Part shown: piece after piece, positions 32,934 through 43,609 of the stretch | How positions within the stretch are numbered: position 1 is the stretch's first letter | Layout: every line of letters begins with the position of its first letter | DNA from: Corynebacterium canis | GTDB taxonomy: Bacteria; Actinomycetota; Actinomycetes; Mycobacteriales; Mycobacteriaceae | NCBI RefSeq assembly: GCF_030408595.1 | Contig: NZ_CP047080.1 | Span: forward strand, 299,831-363,830 | Reading direction: 5' to 3' | Length of the DNA: 64,000 nt | Position numbers and translations under genes: made by a program | The notes under the pieces: generated by a model | Databases searched by the model: none | What the model saw: the letters and a program-made list of their open reading frames with translations, nothing else | What the model was told of the DNA's origin: nothing

Positions 32934-35900
32934 GCCGAGTCGTCCCCAAGGGCACCTGCACCATGGAGCAGGTTCTTAAGAATGAGCGTGGCACGAAGTG
33001 CGGCAATGTGACCGAAACAGTCAAGCCCGCCACAGTCGAGTTCAAACAAGATCCAAACGATCCGAAACGTGCCGAAGTCCATATCACGGCTCCGTTCGAT
33101 GAAAACACCGCGTATTCCCTGGGTAACCTTAAGACCCTTGTGTTTGGCAATGTGGCCGCTGGGGCCGATTACAAAAACACCGCCCAGCTATTCCTGAAGC
33201 AGCCTGATGGCACGCTGCAGGAAGTGAATAACGTGTACACACGCACGGCAAAGGTTGACAATAAGGTCAATGTTACTGTGCAATTCGATCAAAACAGCGG
33301 TTCGTTCGAACTGGAGAAGGGCGTCAAAGGTGATATCTTCGGTGTGGATCCGAACGTCCCGAACGTATTCGAGTACAAGTATGAATTACCCGCAGGGACC
33401 ACGTTTAACGATTGGAAGACCCTTGAGCCGTTAAAGGCTGAGTCCAAGAACGTGACCGAGAACAGCGGTGTTGCTACGATGACCGTGCTGCCCTTCAAAA
33501 AGGGTGTCCCAGAGATGACTCTTGCAGGCGGTAACAAAGTCCCCGTCGCGTTCCCCATTGGAACGAAGATTGTCGTGAGCGAATTGCTTGATGATGCCAC
33601 CCCGATCAAGAACGTTGCCGCCGGTGAGCAGAACCATTTCTGGGGTAGGCCAGCCTACTTCGTTGGCGATGCGGCGAAGGCTCCGGAATTTGAGGTTAAG
33701 CAAGGTTTGACCAAGCTGCGTGTGGATAACGTCGTTGAGCCCGGCGTCCCCGTGTTCGTTGAAAAGAAATGGGACGGCGTCAAGGATGGCCAGAACCTGC
33801 CTGAAAAGATCGTTTTCAATTATGTTTGCTCCCTGCGCGGGGGACAAGACATTAACGGCTCTTTCGAATACAAGGTAAAGGATGGCGGTAAACAAGCCAT
33901 TGGTTACTTTAAGGCAGGCACCGAGTGTCGTTTGACCGAAGATGTAGCTGGTTTGGTTATTGACGGCGTCGATCCTGCAGTCAAGTGGGATCGTACTGCG
34001 GACAATGATCCGGCTACGGGCGTTGCAACCGCAGACAAGGACGATGAGCAGAACCGTACCGTCGGTGTGACGAACAATTACACGCCGCGCGTTGGTACTT
34101 TTAAGGTGCAGAAAAAGGTCGTCGGTGTAGAGGCCGATGCCGCCAACGGGAAGCCGTTTAAGTTCCAGTACACCTGCGAAGACGGCCAAGCTGGCGAACT
34201 TGAGGCGCCGGGCAATGGTGACGCGGTTTCGAGTGGGATGCAATTCCCGATCGGTACCAAATGCTCGATCACTGAGGTTGGCGCAGTTGAGCCGATCGAA
34301 AATCACGTGCTTGCAATTCAGCCACCTGCGCAAACGGTAACGGTTGCCGCAGACGCTCCGACCGCGGTGTTTACGAACACCTACAACGCATTGGGCACCT
34401 TCGAGGTTGTGAAGAACGTTGAAGGCGTTGATGAGATCCCGCTCTTGGAGGCCAAGACCTACGAGTTTGAGTACATCTGCAACGTGCGCGGTGAGACCGA
34501 GGCAGGCAAGATCGAGGGCGTAAAGCACAACGGTACGCCTACTCCTGCGGGCAAGTCCTTCCCCAAGGGGACCACCTGCGAGGTAACCGAAATTGCGGAT
34601 AAGGCTCAGATCGATGGTTACACCGCAGCGCCGCACAGCAAGGTGAGCGTTGTTATTGGTGGCCCGAATGAACCCGTGGTCAAGGCTGAGTTCTTAAACA
34701 AGTACACCCGCGATACCGCTTCCTTTAAGCTGCGCAAGGCAGTAACCGGCGAGGATCGGTTTGCGGCGGATCACTTCAAGGTTGAATATCGTTGCGATGA
34801 GGGCGATTGGAAGTTCCTGAACCTTCCGGGCAACGGTACTTGGGTTGAGATCGAAGGCATCAAGACTGGCAGTAAGTGCGAAGTTCGGGAGGACCGTGAG
34901 GCTGCAGAGCGTCTTGGCTATGCCCTTGCTGTGAACTACGAGTATGCAAACGGCCAGGTTGTTCAGAAGGACAAGCCCGTTGAAGTAACCGTAAAGAACA
35001 ACTACACCCCCATTGACGGCGACTTTGTGATCGCCAAGAGCGTGGAGGGTGATGTCAGCGAAGCCATCAAGAATAAGGAATTCACGTTCCAGTACAAGTG
35101 CACCCAGCCAAACGGTGAGGTGAAGAAGGACGAGGTGAAGCTGAAGGGCGGCGAGACCAAGAAGATCGTTGGCATCCAGCAAGGTTCTGTATGTGAGCTT
35201 GAGGAAACCAATGGTGCGGTGGATAACACCGATTGGACCGTTAACGTGGAACTTTTCGAAGGCGACATTCTGAAGCCGGCCGCTGAGCAAGGTGAGGCGC
35301 CCAAGCCGAACGCCGAGGTTGCGGCCACTCCGGTCGCCGAAAAGCTCCTTACTCAAGGCAACGAGGCAGAGGCCGACAACAAGGATGCGGCTCCCTCCGA
35401 CGAGGCTCCCTCCGACGAGGCTGCTGCTACCGATGAAACTCCGAAGGCACCGGCTCCTGCCGACGAGACACCGGCCAATGTAGAAACCCCGAAGGTGGAG
35501 GCACCGGAGGTTGCTCCGCAAGGCGAGGTTGATGGCAAGAAGGCTAAGTTTACGGTGATGGGTCAACCCATTGCGGTTGCATACACGAACAAGTATGTGC
35601 AGCACTTTGGTGGCCTCAGCGTTGCCAAGGCCGTGACCGGCGATGTTGACGATGCGATGCGGCAAAAGACGTTTACCTTTAACGTCAAATGCGCCAATGG
35701 CATGACCGATACGCTGACGGTTCCTGGGGACGGCAAGGCTGTAACGTCTCAGCTTAAGCTTCCGGTTGGCACCACATGCGATATCGAAGAAAATGTGGAA
35801 GAGGCCAAGGTTGCCGCCTTCGACCTCAAGCCTCCGGCTAAGCAAACCGTGACCGTCTCCAAGCGAGATGAGGTTGTGGCCAGCACCTTTACCAACGAGT

Positions 35901-36508
35901 ACACCGCCCACAAGGGCACGTTCTCTGTGGCCAAGAAGGTGAAAGGTCTGCCTACGGAAGAGGCCAAGAGCAAGGAATTTACCTTCAATTATGAGTGCTC
36001 GGACGATCAGAAGGGCCAAGTGAAGGCTAAGGGTGACGGTGTCGCCGTGGATTCTGGTGTGATGGTTCGCACGGGCGTCGAATGTATCCTTACCGAGGAA
36101 GTCGAATCCGCAGAGGTCAAGGGTTACACCCTGGGTCTGCCGGAAGCCCACATCGTCCAAGTGAAGTCGAAGGACCAAAAGGTGGAGGTAACCTTCACCA
36201 ACGAGTACGTGCCGGACCCGAAGATTCCGTCGGCTCCTGAGGGCAACAATCCGAAGCCCCCGAGCCCGTGGTACCTGCTGCCGTTCCTGCCGCTGATTTT
36301 CGGTGGTGGTAACAATGGCTCGAGCACAGGTTCGCAAAGCACGACGCCGGCACCGAATTCGCCGCAAGCTCCCCAGGGCAAAAACGCTCCCCAAAAGGGC
36401 GTTCTTGCAAGCACTGGTGCTTCGGTGATCGGGATTGGGTTGCTGGCCCTCGTGATCACGTCCGCTGGTATATTCCTCGCGGTTCGCGGTCGCAAGAATA
36501 ACGGCTAA
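32934..36508 (+). pseudogene. 3' part of the disrupted surface adhesin gene, with sorting signal
   Basis: This frame continues the adhesin from the IS border; the first ATG is 32963, which would give 1181 residues without a signal peptide. It holds the rest of an Ig-like region and then seven DUF5979-like repeats starting near 33751, 34093, 34395, 34715, 35020, 35608 and 35917. Each has a K in the first strand, paired C, E after the second C and N near the end. A Pro-rich spacer (residues PPSPWYLLPFLPL) precedes the sorting signal LASTG, a hydrophobic helix and the RGRKNNG tail. The reconstructed gene would encode 1493 residues. Confidence 0.88.
35391..35420 (+). repeat. 15-bp tandem repeat in the acidic spacer of the adhesin
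   Basis: ctccctccgacgagg occurs twice in tandem, encoding APSDE-APSDE. It lies in an Ala/Pro/Glu-rich insert of about 90 residues placed before the last strand of the fifth repeat. Confidence 0.6.
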
Positions 36509-36540
36509 ACGCGGCGGCTAAGCCACGTTCAACCAATAGG

Positions 36541-36571
36541 ACCCCAGGTGGATAACCACCTGGGGTTTCTT
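36541..36571 (+). terminator. Terminator of the first adhesin gene
   Basis: ACCCCAGGTGG pairs with CCACCTGGGGT around a 4-nt loop and is followed by TTCTTG. It lies 32 nt after the adhesin stop. Confidence 0.85.
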
Positions 36572-36865
36572 GTGTGCGATTGCAGATCCACGAAACCTTT
36601 GTCAGGCAGATTCGACCAAGCCGGTAGCGGCAACCATTTTTATTACTCAGTGCATAAAAATCCCGCTTTTAGGATGGATGATTGTACGGGGGTTAACACA
36701 CGGGGGTGTTTTAGTTTGGAATATATCATTAATACGCAGGCATTTTTGCCAAAGCCCCATCACTTAAACGTTACACTATGTAAGTATCAAATAAGCGTCT
36801 TGCTAAGCGTCCTCTTAATGTGGCTAACTTGAACCAGAATTTATTGAGCACAAGAGGAATGAACA
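36572..36865 (+). promoter_or_regulatory. Upstream region of the second adhesin gene
   Basis: No gene is supported in these 294 nt, which are AT-rich. A possible -35 TTGCTA (36800-36805) and -10 TAACTT (36825-36830) are separated by 19 bp. AGAGGA (36853-36858) is a suitable ribosome binding site for GTG 36866. Confidence 0.4.
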
Positions 36866-39800
36866 GTGAAACGCTACCGAAGATTTTGGCAGCTACCCGC
36901 TACGGTGGTGGCTGCCCTTGGATTGGTGATCGGCGGTGCACCACCGGCGGCGGCCGATGACACCACCACGAGTCAGGCGACGTCCGCGACGCCCACGCCA
37001 TCACAGACTTCAGAGGCCCCCGAACCAAGCGCATCGAGCACGCCATCGACGACTGATGCGGGAGATCCTGAACCGCCGGGGGAACCCGGTAACTTGGACC
37101 CAACCCCAGTACCGAACCCAATTGCTGGAACGAACCTGAGCTATTCCGTGAAGGTTCTTTCCGATGGCACCGTGGACTTTGACAGTGACGATTCCGCAGG
37201 CAATGACTCCGGCCCGAAAAACGGGATCGTGCGCGTCAACGATACGGTGACGTACCGCCTGAACTTTGCGGTCAACGAGGGACAGGGATCAAACTCCACA
37301 TTCACCCTTTCGTTACCTAAGGGCATGGAATTTGATTCGCTTCCCAGCGTGTGCCTGTCCGGCAATATCAGCCCTTCCAGCGCGGGCGAGCCTAGCCTGC
37401 CGCTGAGCGCGAGCAGTGTCGACGAGCTAAAGGAACAAACCCTGACCTGTAACGTCGGCACGCTGAGCGCTGACTCGAAGGTCATTGATATCACCGCCAG
37501 GGTCTTGGGCTACGTGCACAATGGCACGGAGCTCAAACCGACAAAGGCGACGCTCAAGGTAGATGGGTCCCCCGAATACGTTGTGCCTGAGGATGAACTT
37601 CCGGAAGTCACGGCGTCGGCACGCCTCAAGTGGGACATCTCCATGAACTCCATCGCGCTTGAGGAAGACAAAGGCTATTTCTACGGCCCAGCCACGGAGC
37701 CCTGTCCTTGGGATAAGGCGCGGGTGTGTAAGCGCTCGGGCTTGAACCTGCTTATCAGCGCCCCGACCAGTGGTAAAGGCGCGATGCCCGCGATCGGCGA
37801 TTTCACTGCCACCGCAGACCTCTCGTTTGAAACGATGTACCCGCAATTGAGCTCCGCGCAGCTGGAAAAGGCCAACGGGGACAAGGACAAGTACGGTTCG
37901 CGCATCGTGTATGTGGGCGGCTATTACAGCGCCCCAGGGCCGAAAATTGGCATCACAGACCAGGGACTTCTGCATACCCCAACCAATGCGGTGCGGGATT
38001 CCGGCGCTATTACCTTTGATAAAGATAAGGTCGCAGAGCCCGTAGAATTCCGCGTGAGCGGGGCGGATATGTCACTGCGCACGTACCCCTCCCATGCGTT
38101 GCGCCCGGATAATACGCCTATCCCCGGCAATAGGGCCTACGCCGTATCGCACTATTTCAGCGTGTATACGCCGGTGGATACGATCAGGGAGTTCGGTGTT
38201 GAAAAAGACGGCGTGAGAACCCTACATACCACCTATCGGTACACCGAACTTGATATGAACGGGTTTACCAGCAATGATCACCTGAACCTTGCTGGGCAAG
38301 ACGCGTTTAATGATTACCGCACCGCAACGCCGAACATCACCACGAAGGGTTCCCTGAATAAGGCGTTTACCGGTGTGCCTGGGGCGGAGCGCAATATGGC
38401 TCCGGTCGAGTTTTCGCCCGGTTATGCGTCCCGCGGCGAGGGGCCTCCCGGCGGCGCAACCATCCGCAGCGGCGGCATTACCGTGGCGCCCAGCCAGGAG
38501 GTGCTTTCGCAGCTGCTGGTCGTGGGTTCGCGCTCGGAGGACCCGATAGATAAGACCGTGGTGCTGTGCGATTCCTGGGACAATAGCCGTTTGCACTTGC
38601 ATGCGAAAGACGTGCCGGCGAGCGCGTACCCTGGCACCACCTTCCAGTCCATTCCTTCAAATGGCGCGCCGGTGTGGGTTTCCGGCTACAACAACGTGAA
38701 GTCCGGGGACGGTACCCGCTGGGCCACCTCGGCGGCAGAGGCACCGCAGCTCACGGTGCAATACTCTGCTAAGCCTGGCGGCGCCGAAGCGGCTTCCCAG
38801 TGCGGCGACGATAACGGTCCGTGGTTCGATGACCCCGCCGCAGTACCGGGTAACGACGCCGCGCTGCTCGCCAAAGGCATTTACACCGGCGTGGGCCGCG
38901 TGCGCGTGCATGCCGTCTTGCCGGGACCGGTAGCCAATACGGTTTCCGCAGGTAGCGGCGTAACCATGGTGTTGAGCATTAACCATCGGGTGTCTGAGAC
39001 CAATAATAATGTTGGCGATATCGTGCCGAACTGGGCAGCGATGAAGGCTATCGACGCCGTGATCCCCGATGTGAATGCCGCGCTGCAGGATCCGACCGCT
39101 TGGTCGAATTCCGGGTACGTTCCAGACAAGCATCAGGGTTCTCCCGGCGATCGTCTGATTGTCGCGCTGGCCCAGGCCCGCGTGGATAAGAAGGTTCGCC
39201 GTGGTACGGATGGCGAATTTACGGATACCCCGCCGCAGGTCAATGGTGGCGGCACCGTTGATAGCGCCACGGGGCAGATTGTGCCCCCGGATACCGTGCA
39301 ATTCCGTCTCACGCCGTCGCTGACCTCTGGTGCGCTGACCACCGGGATTCTCAAGGAATACTGGGTGGAGGATTGCGTACCTACCTCGCTCGACTATGAG
39401 AGCGCCGAGCCGCGGCCGGCCATTGTGCAAAAGGTGGCCAAGAAGGATGGCTCCGACACTGAGGTGGTGCTGCCGGATGGCGCAAAGATCACGGGCTGCA
39501 AGGCGGATGAAACCTATATCCGCTGGGTGTATCCGCAGCAAGAGGTCAATAGGCCCATGGATCCGATCATCTTGACCACCAAGGTTTCCCCGCTCGCGCA
39601 GGCCGGCGTGTACAAGAACACGGTGCTGGTGTGGGCCGAAGGCGACCAAAGCGACGTCAAGCAGCGGCTCGATTCCGCCGAGGTGCAGATCAATAACCTG
39701 GGCGGCATCAAATTGGACAAGGTCGCGCTGACCCCCGAGGTGCAGGTAAACCGCACTGGCCAGCAGCACCACGAGCTGAACAAGTGGCAGGTTTCCCTGG

Positions 39801-42800
39801 TGAACACCGTGCCCCCGGGCGATGATGCGCCGGTAGAAAACCCCGACATCATCGATGTGCTGCCAAAGAACGGTGAGGCGGACTCCAACTTCAATGGTTC
39901 GCTGAGCTTTGTTTCCGCCAAGGTGGTCAATGGCGGCGATAAGGTTCGCATCCAATACACCAAGGATCCGGACGTTAAGCTTGATCCGCGCGACCAAGGC
40001 AGCACCGTGTGGTGCGACGCGCCGACAAGCAATGATGAGGGCTGCCCCAAGGAGTTGGCCGAGGTCACCGGGTTGCGCATCCAACGGCCCGGCAAGTTTG
40101 TGAGCTCGGATAAGATCACCGTGGAAGTGGCCATGAAGGGTGAGGGCAACGCCAAGGGCGATGTGTACGTCAACCGTGCCTTCGCCGTGGCACAGGGCCT
40201 GCAATTCCCGGTCGGCCCCATCGTCCGGCCCGAACGCGTCGTCGAATCCTCGATCGGTGACTACACCTGGTGGGACATCAACCGCAACGGCATCCAAGAT
40301 GATTTCGGTGGCGCTCCCGAAAAGCCAGCACCCGGGGTGACCGTGAAGCTGGAGGGCACCGACGACCTTGGCAACAAGGTCGCGTTGGAAACCACCACCA
40401 ATGATGCCGGGCGCTATCTCTTCTCAACGCTGCGCGCCTCCGATGCAAAGGGATACAAGATCACCTTTGCCGGCAAGGGCAAGCTGACCACGCAGAAGGC
40501 CCCCGGCTCGAACGTGGACAACGATTCGAACGCAAATCCGGACACGGGTGAGTCCGATCCGGTTGTGCTGCCCCCGAACACCGAAAACCTGTCCGTTGAC
40601 GCCGGCTTCACGGCAACCGGCAGCCTAGTGTTTACGAAGCTGCTGAAGGGGCAGGGCGTGGATAAGTACGCGCCTGGGGACGAACTCGAGTTCGACGTGC
40701 GCTGCGTGCTGGACGGCCAGGAAGTGCTGCAAAAGACGCTCACCATGACCGTGCCGAAGGGGAAGACCGAAATTACGGCCGACCCGATCAAGGACATTCC
40801 GGCGGGTGCGGTCTGTACCGTCACCGAGACCAAGGGCGGCAACTCCGACCCCGGAACTCCGCCCAGCACCAGTGTAGAAATTGAGTTCGATAGCGAAACC
40901 GGTACCGGCAATGAGGAACAGATCGCGCTGACGAACAACTATTCGGCAGGCGTGATTCGGATTGCCAAGAAGCTCACCGGTGAGCCGCAGGCCATCGAAG
41001 ACGCGAAAACCCGCAACTTTGTGTTCGATGTGACCTGTAAGCTCGCGGACGACCAACCGCCGGTGCTGCATATCCAAGGCGTCACCGTGACCGGTGAAAA
41101 CTCCGTGGAAGTCAAGGGTGAAGACGGCAACCCGGCCAAGCTGCCCAAGGGCGCGAAGTGCTGGGCGGCGGAAACCGACGCCGCGGGAGCGATCGCAACT
41201 ACGATCGATCACCACGACTTCGCCTCCGGCGCATTGATCGACCCGGCTAATCCGGAGGAGCTCGCGGAAATCACCATTACGGCGACCAATACCGTGGAAA
41301 TCCCGCGCGTGCCGTTCAAGGTATCCAAGGTGCTCGTGGCCAACGGTTCCACCGGTAGCGACGAATTCGGCATTAATTACCAATGCTCCGCACCCGGGCG
41401 TGACGCTGCTGGTGCGGAAGTCCCCGCCGACGGCAGCGTGAAGGTGACCGCGGGCACGGACGTTCTTGTCGGTGACTTCCCCGTGGGCACGGAATGCGAA
41501 CTCACGGCCGAAGCGCATCAGGATCGCAAGGGCTACACCCTAACCATCGATCTCGGCGACAAAGCCCAAGTTGCGGCCCCCGGCCTGACCCTTGTGGCTA
41601 CGAACACCTATGTGCGTGACCTCGGCGGCTTCGAGGTGACCAAGGTTGTCGGTGGCGACGATGCGGACGCCGCGAAAGACAAGAAGTTCCTGATCGACTA
41701 CGAGTGCTTCGATCCGATAGTCGGCGGCGGCTCCATGTCGGGTTCCATCCCGGTCTCCGTGGCTGGCGGCCCCGCACGAGTTACCGGCATCCCCACCGGT
41801 TGGGAATGTAGCTTAAGCGAGGATGAGAAGTCTGCGGAACGCCCGAACTACACGTCCACCAAACGTGTGGTTGAGCCCAGCAGGCTCGTTATTCCGGACA
41901 AGCCCGATACGCCCGATGCGAACAACCTGGTATCGGTCACGGTGACCAATGAATACTCCCGCGACCACGGCAGCTTCGCCGTAACCAAGAAGGTCACCGG
42001 CGACGATGCCGATACCTTCCGCGACAAGGTATTCAAGGTGAACTACACCTGCGGCGAGCAAAGCGGCGTGGTTGAGGTCAAGGGCGACGGCGTAGCGGTC
42101 CCCGGTCCGCGCGTGCCCACCGGCACCAAGTGCGTGCTCTCCGAAGACCTCGCCTCGGCAACCGCGGACAACTATGCGGTAGCCCCGCTGGTCACGCCGG
42201 CCGAGTTTGTGGTCTCCGAAAAGGATTCCGTGACCGCGGTGCAGGTGACCAATGAATTCAAGCGCGATAAGGGCGGATTGGCGTTGACCAAGCAGGTCAC
42301 CGGCGACGCCGCAACCCTCGCGCCAAAGGAATTCACGTTCGAATACACCTGTACCGGATTGCCGGCGGGCGAAACGCGCCAGGCCAAGGTAACCCCCGGT
42401 AAGGTCACCCAGATCACCGATTTGCCCACCGGTAAGTGCACCATCACCGAGCTGGCCGCGGACGTGGCCCAAACCGACCGCGTTACCCTGCTGAGTGTGA
42501 ATGGCGGCAATGCCGTTGACGGAAACAGCGTTGAGGTGGACGTCGAAAAGCAGCAAACGGTGAGCGTGCACGCGGAGAACGAATACACCGCACATCGTGC
42601 GAAGTTCGAGATCAGCAAGGTGGTCAACGCGGACGTGGACCCAGCGGGCATCATCGCCGACAACGTCTACGAGTTCACATATAAGTGCGAAAACCGTGGC
42701 ACCTTCGAAGGCAGCCTCTTTGTGCGTGCCGACGGCAAACCCGTCGCCTCGCCAGAGCTTCCCACCGGCAGCAAGTGCACCGTCGAAGAAGTGGCCAGCT

Positions 42801-43432
42801 CCGCAGCGCACTCCGGATTCGACGTGGTAACCCCCAAGCCATTCGAATTCACGCTCGGCGAGAAAGACTCCGTGCACAAGATCGAAGCCGTGAACAACTA
42901 CACCCGGCATCGTGGCACGTTCTCGCTGGCAAAGGTGGTCAAGTCCGTCGTGCAAACCGGCGGTGGGAGCTACACCTTCAGCTACGAATGTACGGACGGA
43001 ACCAAGGGCGATCTGGTGGTGCCCGGCGACGGTAAAGCGGTGGCGTCCAACGCCAATATCGAGGTCGGCGCTAGCTGCCGCGTCTGGGAGGACGTGGAGA
43101 AGGCGCAACGCCCAGGGCTGTTGCTGCGGCCCGCCGGCGACATGACATTTACTATCGATTCCAAGGGCCAGCACGTGGAGCTCACGGCAGTGAATACTTA
43201 CACGCCGCCGGTGGTCCCGTTCATCCCGCTGATCCCGATCGTGCCGCCGCTGAACCCGGTGGTGCCCGGTTCGGCCCCGCCGCCCGCGAGCGGAAATATC
43301 TTGACCCAAATCGTGGAAAAGGGTGGCCAATTGGCTAAAACCGGTGTGAGTGGGATGGTCTTGCCGCTCGCCGGGCTGGCACTGATCCTGATCGCAGGAG
43401 GTGTGGTGCTGGTACGCCGCAAGAAAGACTAA
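36866..43432 (+). CDS. Giant LPXTG-type surface-anchored adhesin with DUF5979 repeats
   Basis: The 2188-residue protein starts with a signal peptide (MKRYRRFWQLPATVVAALGL, cleavage near AAADDTT) and a Thr/Ser/Pro-rich linker. A long non-repetitive adhesin head runs to about residue 1125. An SdrD_B-like domain (IGDYTWWDINRNGIQDDFGG) follows near residue 1130, then eight DUF5979-like repeats beginning near residues 1252, 1362, 1482, 1588, 1702, 1803, 1912 and 2017. A Pro-rich stalk, LAKTG sorting signal, hydrophobic helix and RRKKD tail close it. Sortase would attach it to peptidoglycan. No sortase gene is in this window. It is a paralogue of the disrupted gene upstream. Confidence 0.93.
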   Translation: MKRYRRFWQLPATVVAALGLVIGGAPPAAADDTTTSQATSATPTPSQTSEAPEPSASSTPSTTDAGDPEPPGEPGNLDPTPVPNPIAGTNLSYSVKVLSDGTVDFDSDDSAGNDSGPKNGIVRVNDTVTYRLNFAVNEGQGSNSTFTLSLPKGMEFDSLPSVCLSGNISPSSAGEPSLPLSASSVDELKEQTLTCNVGTLSADSKVIDITARVLGYVHNGTELKPTKATLKVDGSPEYVVPEDELPEVTASARLKWDISMNSIALEEDKGYFYGPATEPCPWDKARVCKRSGLNLLISAPTSGKGAMPAIGDFTATADLSFETMYPQLSSAQLEKANGDKDKYGSRIVYVGGYYSAPGPKIGITDQGLLHTPTNAVRDSGAITFDKDKVAEPVEFRVSGADMSLRTYPSHALRPDNTPIPGNRAYAVSHYFSVYTPVDTIREFGVEKDGVRTLHTTYRYTELDMNGFTSNDHLNLAGQDAFNDYRTATPNITTKGSLNKAFTGVPGAERNMAPVEFSPGYASRGEGPPGGATIRSGGITVAPSQEVLSQLLVVGSRSEDPIDKTVVLCDSWDNSRLHLHAKDVPASAYPGTTFQSIPSNGAPVWVSGYNNVKSGDGTRWATSAAEAPQLTVQYSAKPGGAEAASQCGDDNGPWFDDPAAVPGNDAALLAKGIYTGVGRVRVHAVLPGPVANTVSAGSGVTMVLSINHRVSETNNNVGDIVPNWAAMKAIDAVIPDVNAALQDPTAWSNSGYVPDKHQGSPGDRLIVALAQARVDKKVRRGTDGEFTDTPPQVNGGGTVDSATGQIVPPDTVQFRLTPSLTSGALTTGILKEYWVEDCVPTSLDYESAEPRPAIVQKVAKKDGSDTEVVLPDGAKITGCKADETYIRWVYPQQEVNRPMDPIILTTKVSPLAQAGVYKNTVLVWAEGDQSDVKQRLDSAEVQINNLGGIKLDKVALTPEVQVNRTGQQHHELNKWQVSLVNTVPPGDDAPVENPDIIDVLPKNGEADSNFNGSLSFVSAKVVNGGDKVRIQYTKDPDVKLDPRDQGSTVWCDAPTSNDEGCPKELAEVTGLRIQRPGKFVSSDKITVEVAMKGEGNAKGDVYVNRAFAVAQGLQFPVGPIVRPERVVESSIGDYTWWDINRNGIQDDFGGAPEKPAPGVTVKLEGTDDLGNKVALETTTNDAGRYLFSTLRASDAKGYKITFAGKGKLTTQKAPGSNVDNDSNANPDTGESDPVVLPPNTENLSVDAGFTATGSLVFTKLLKGQGVDKYAPGDELEFDVRCVLDGQEVLQKTLTMTVPKGKTEITADPIKDIPAGAVCTVTETKGGNSDPGTPPSTSVEIEFDSETGTGNEEQIALTNNYSAGVIRIAKKLTGEPQAIEDAKTRNFVFDVTCKLADDQPPVLHIQGVTVTGENSVEVKGEDGNPAKLPKGAKCWAAETDAAGAIATTIDHHDFASGALIDPANPEELAEITITATNTVEIPRVPFKVSKVLVANGSTGSDEFGINYQCSAPGRDAAGAEVPADGSVKVTAGTDVLVGDFPVGTECELTAEAHQDRKGYTLTIDLGDKAQVAAPGLTLVATNTYVRDLGGFEVTKVVGGDDADAAKDKKFLIDYECFDPIVGGGSMSGSIPVSVAGGPARVTGIPTGWECSLSEDEKSAERPNYTSTKRVVEPSRLVIPDKPDTPDANNLVSVTVTNEYSRDHGSFAVTKKVTGDDADTFRDKVFKVNYTCGEQSGVVEVKGDGVAVPGPRVPTGTKCVLSEDLASATADNYAVAPLVTPAEFVVSEKDSVTAVQVTNEFKRDKGGLALTKQVTGDAATLAPKEFTFEYTCTGLPAGETRQAKVTPGKVTQITDLPTGKCTITELAADVAQTDRVTLLSVNGGNAVDGNSVEVDVEKQQTVSVHAENEYTAHRAKFEISKVVNADVDPAGIIADNVYEFTYKCENRGTFEGSLFVRADGKPVASPELPTGSKCTVEEVASSAAHSGFDVVTPKPFEFTLGEKDSVHKIEAVNNYTRHRGTFSLAKVVKSVVQTGGGSYTFSYECTDGTKGDLVVPGDGKAVASNANIEVGASCRVWEDVEKAQRPGLLLRPAGDMTFTIDSKGQHVELTAVNTYTPPVVPFIPLIPIVPPLNPVVPGSAPPPASGNILTQIVEKGGQLAKTGVSGMVLPLAGLALILIAGGVVLVRRKKD

Positions 43433-43471
43433 CCAAGATGCGAGTTAGCTCATGTAGTTAACGCGCGCAGG

Positions 43472-43500
43472 GCACCGGCCGGTTTCGGTCGGTGCTTTCT
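43472..43500 (+). terminator. Terminator of the second adhesin gene
   Basis: GCACCGGCCG pairs with CGGTCGGTGC (one G-T pair) around a short GTT loop and is followed by TTTCTTGGTTTTT. Confidence 0.8.
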
Positions 43501-43609
43501 TGGTTTTTGGGCCGGAACCCTCCCCACTGCGAAATTTTCGAAAAGATGTGGCGCAGGTCTCACCCTATGCAGTACGATAACCTTACAAATCGTACATCTA
43601 GGAGGTCCT

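Noticed and set aside
32963..36508. Treating the 1181-residue frame as an independent adhesin gene
   Set aside because: It has no signal peptide or promoter, and IS removal shows it is the 3' part of the gene beginning at 31135.
38657..40297. 546-residue minus-strand open frame inside the second adhesin
   Set aside because: Antisense frame in a repetitive, GC-biased gene; composition rich in His/Arg/Gly without motifs or a start signal. The same applies to 34694-36394 and 41813-43330.
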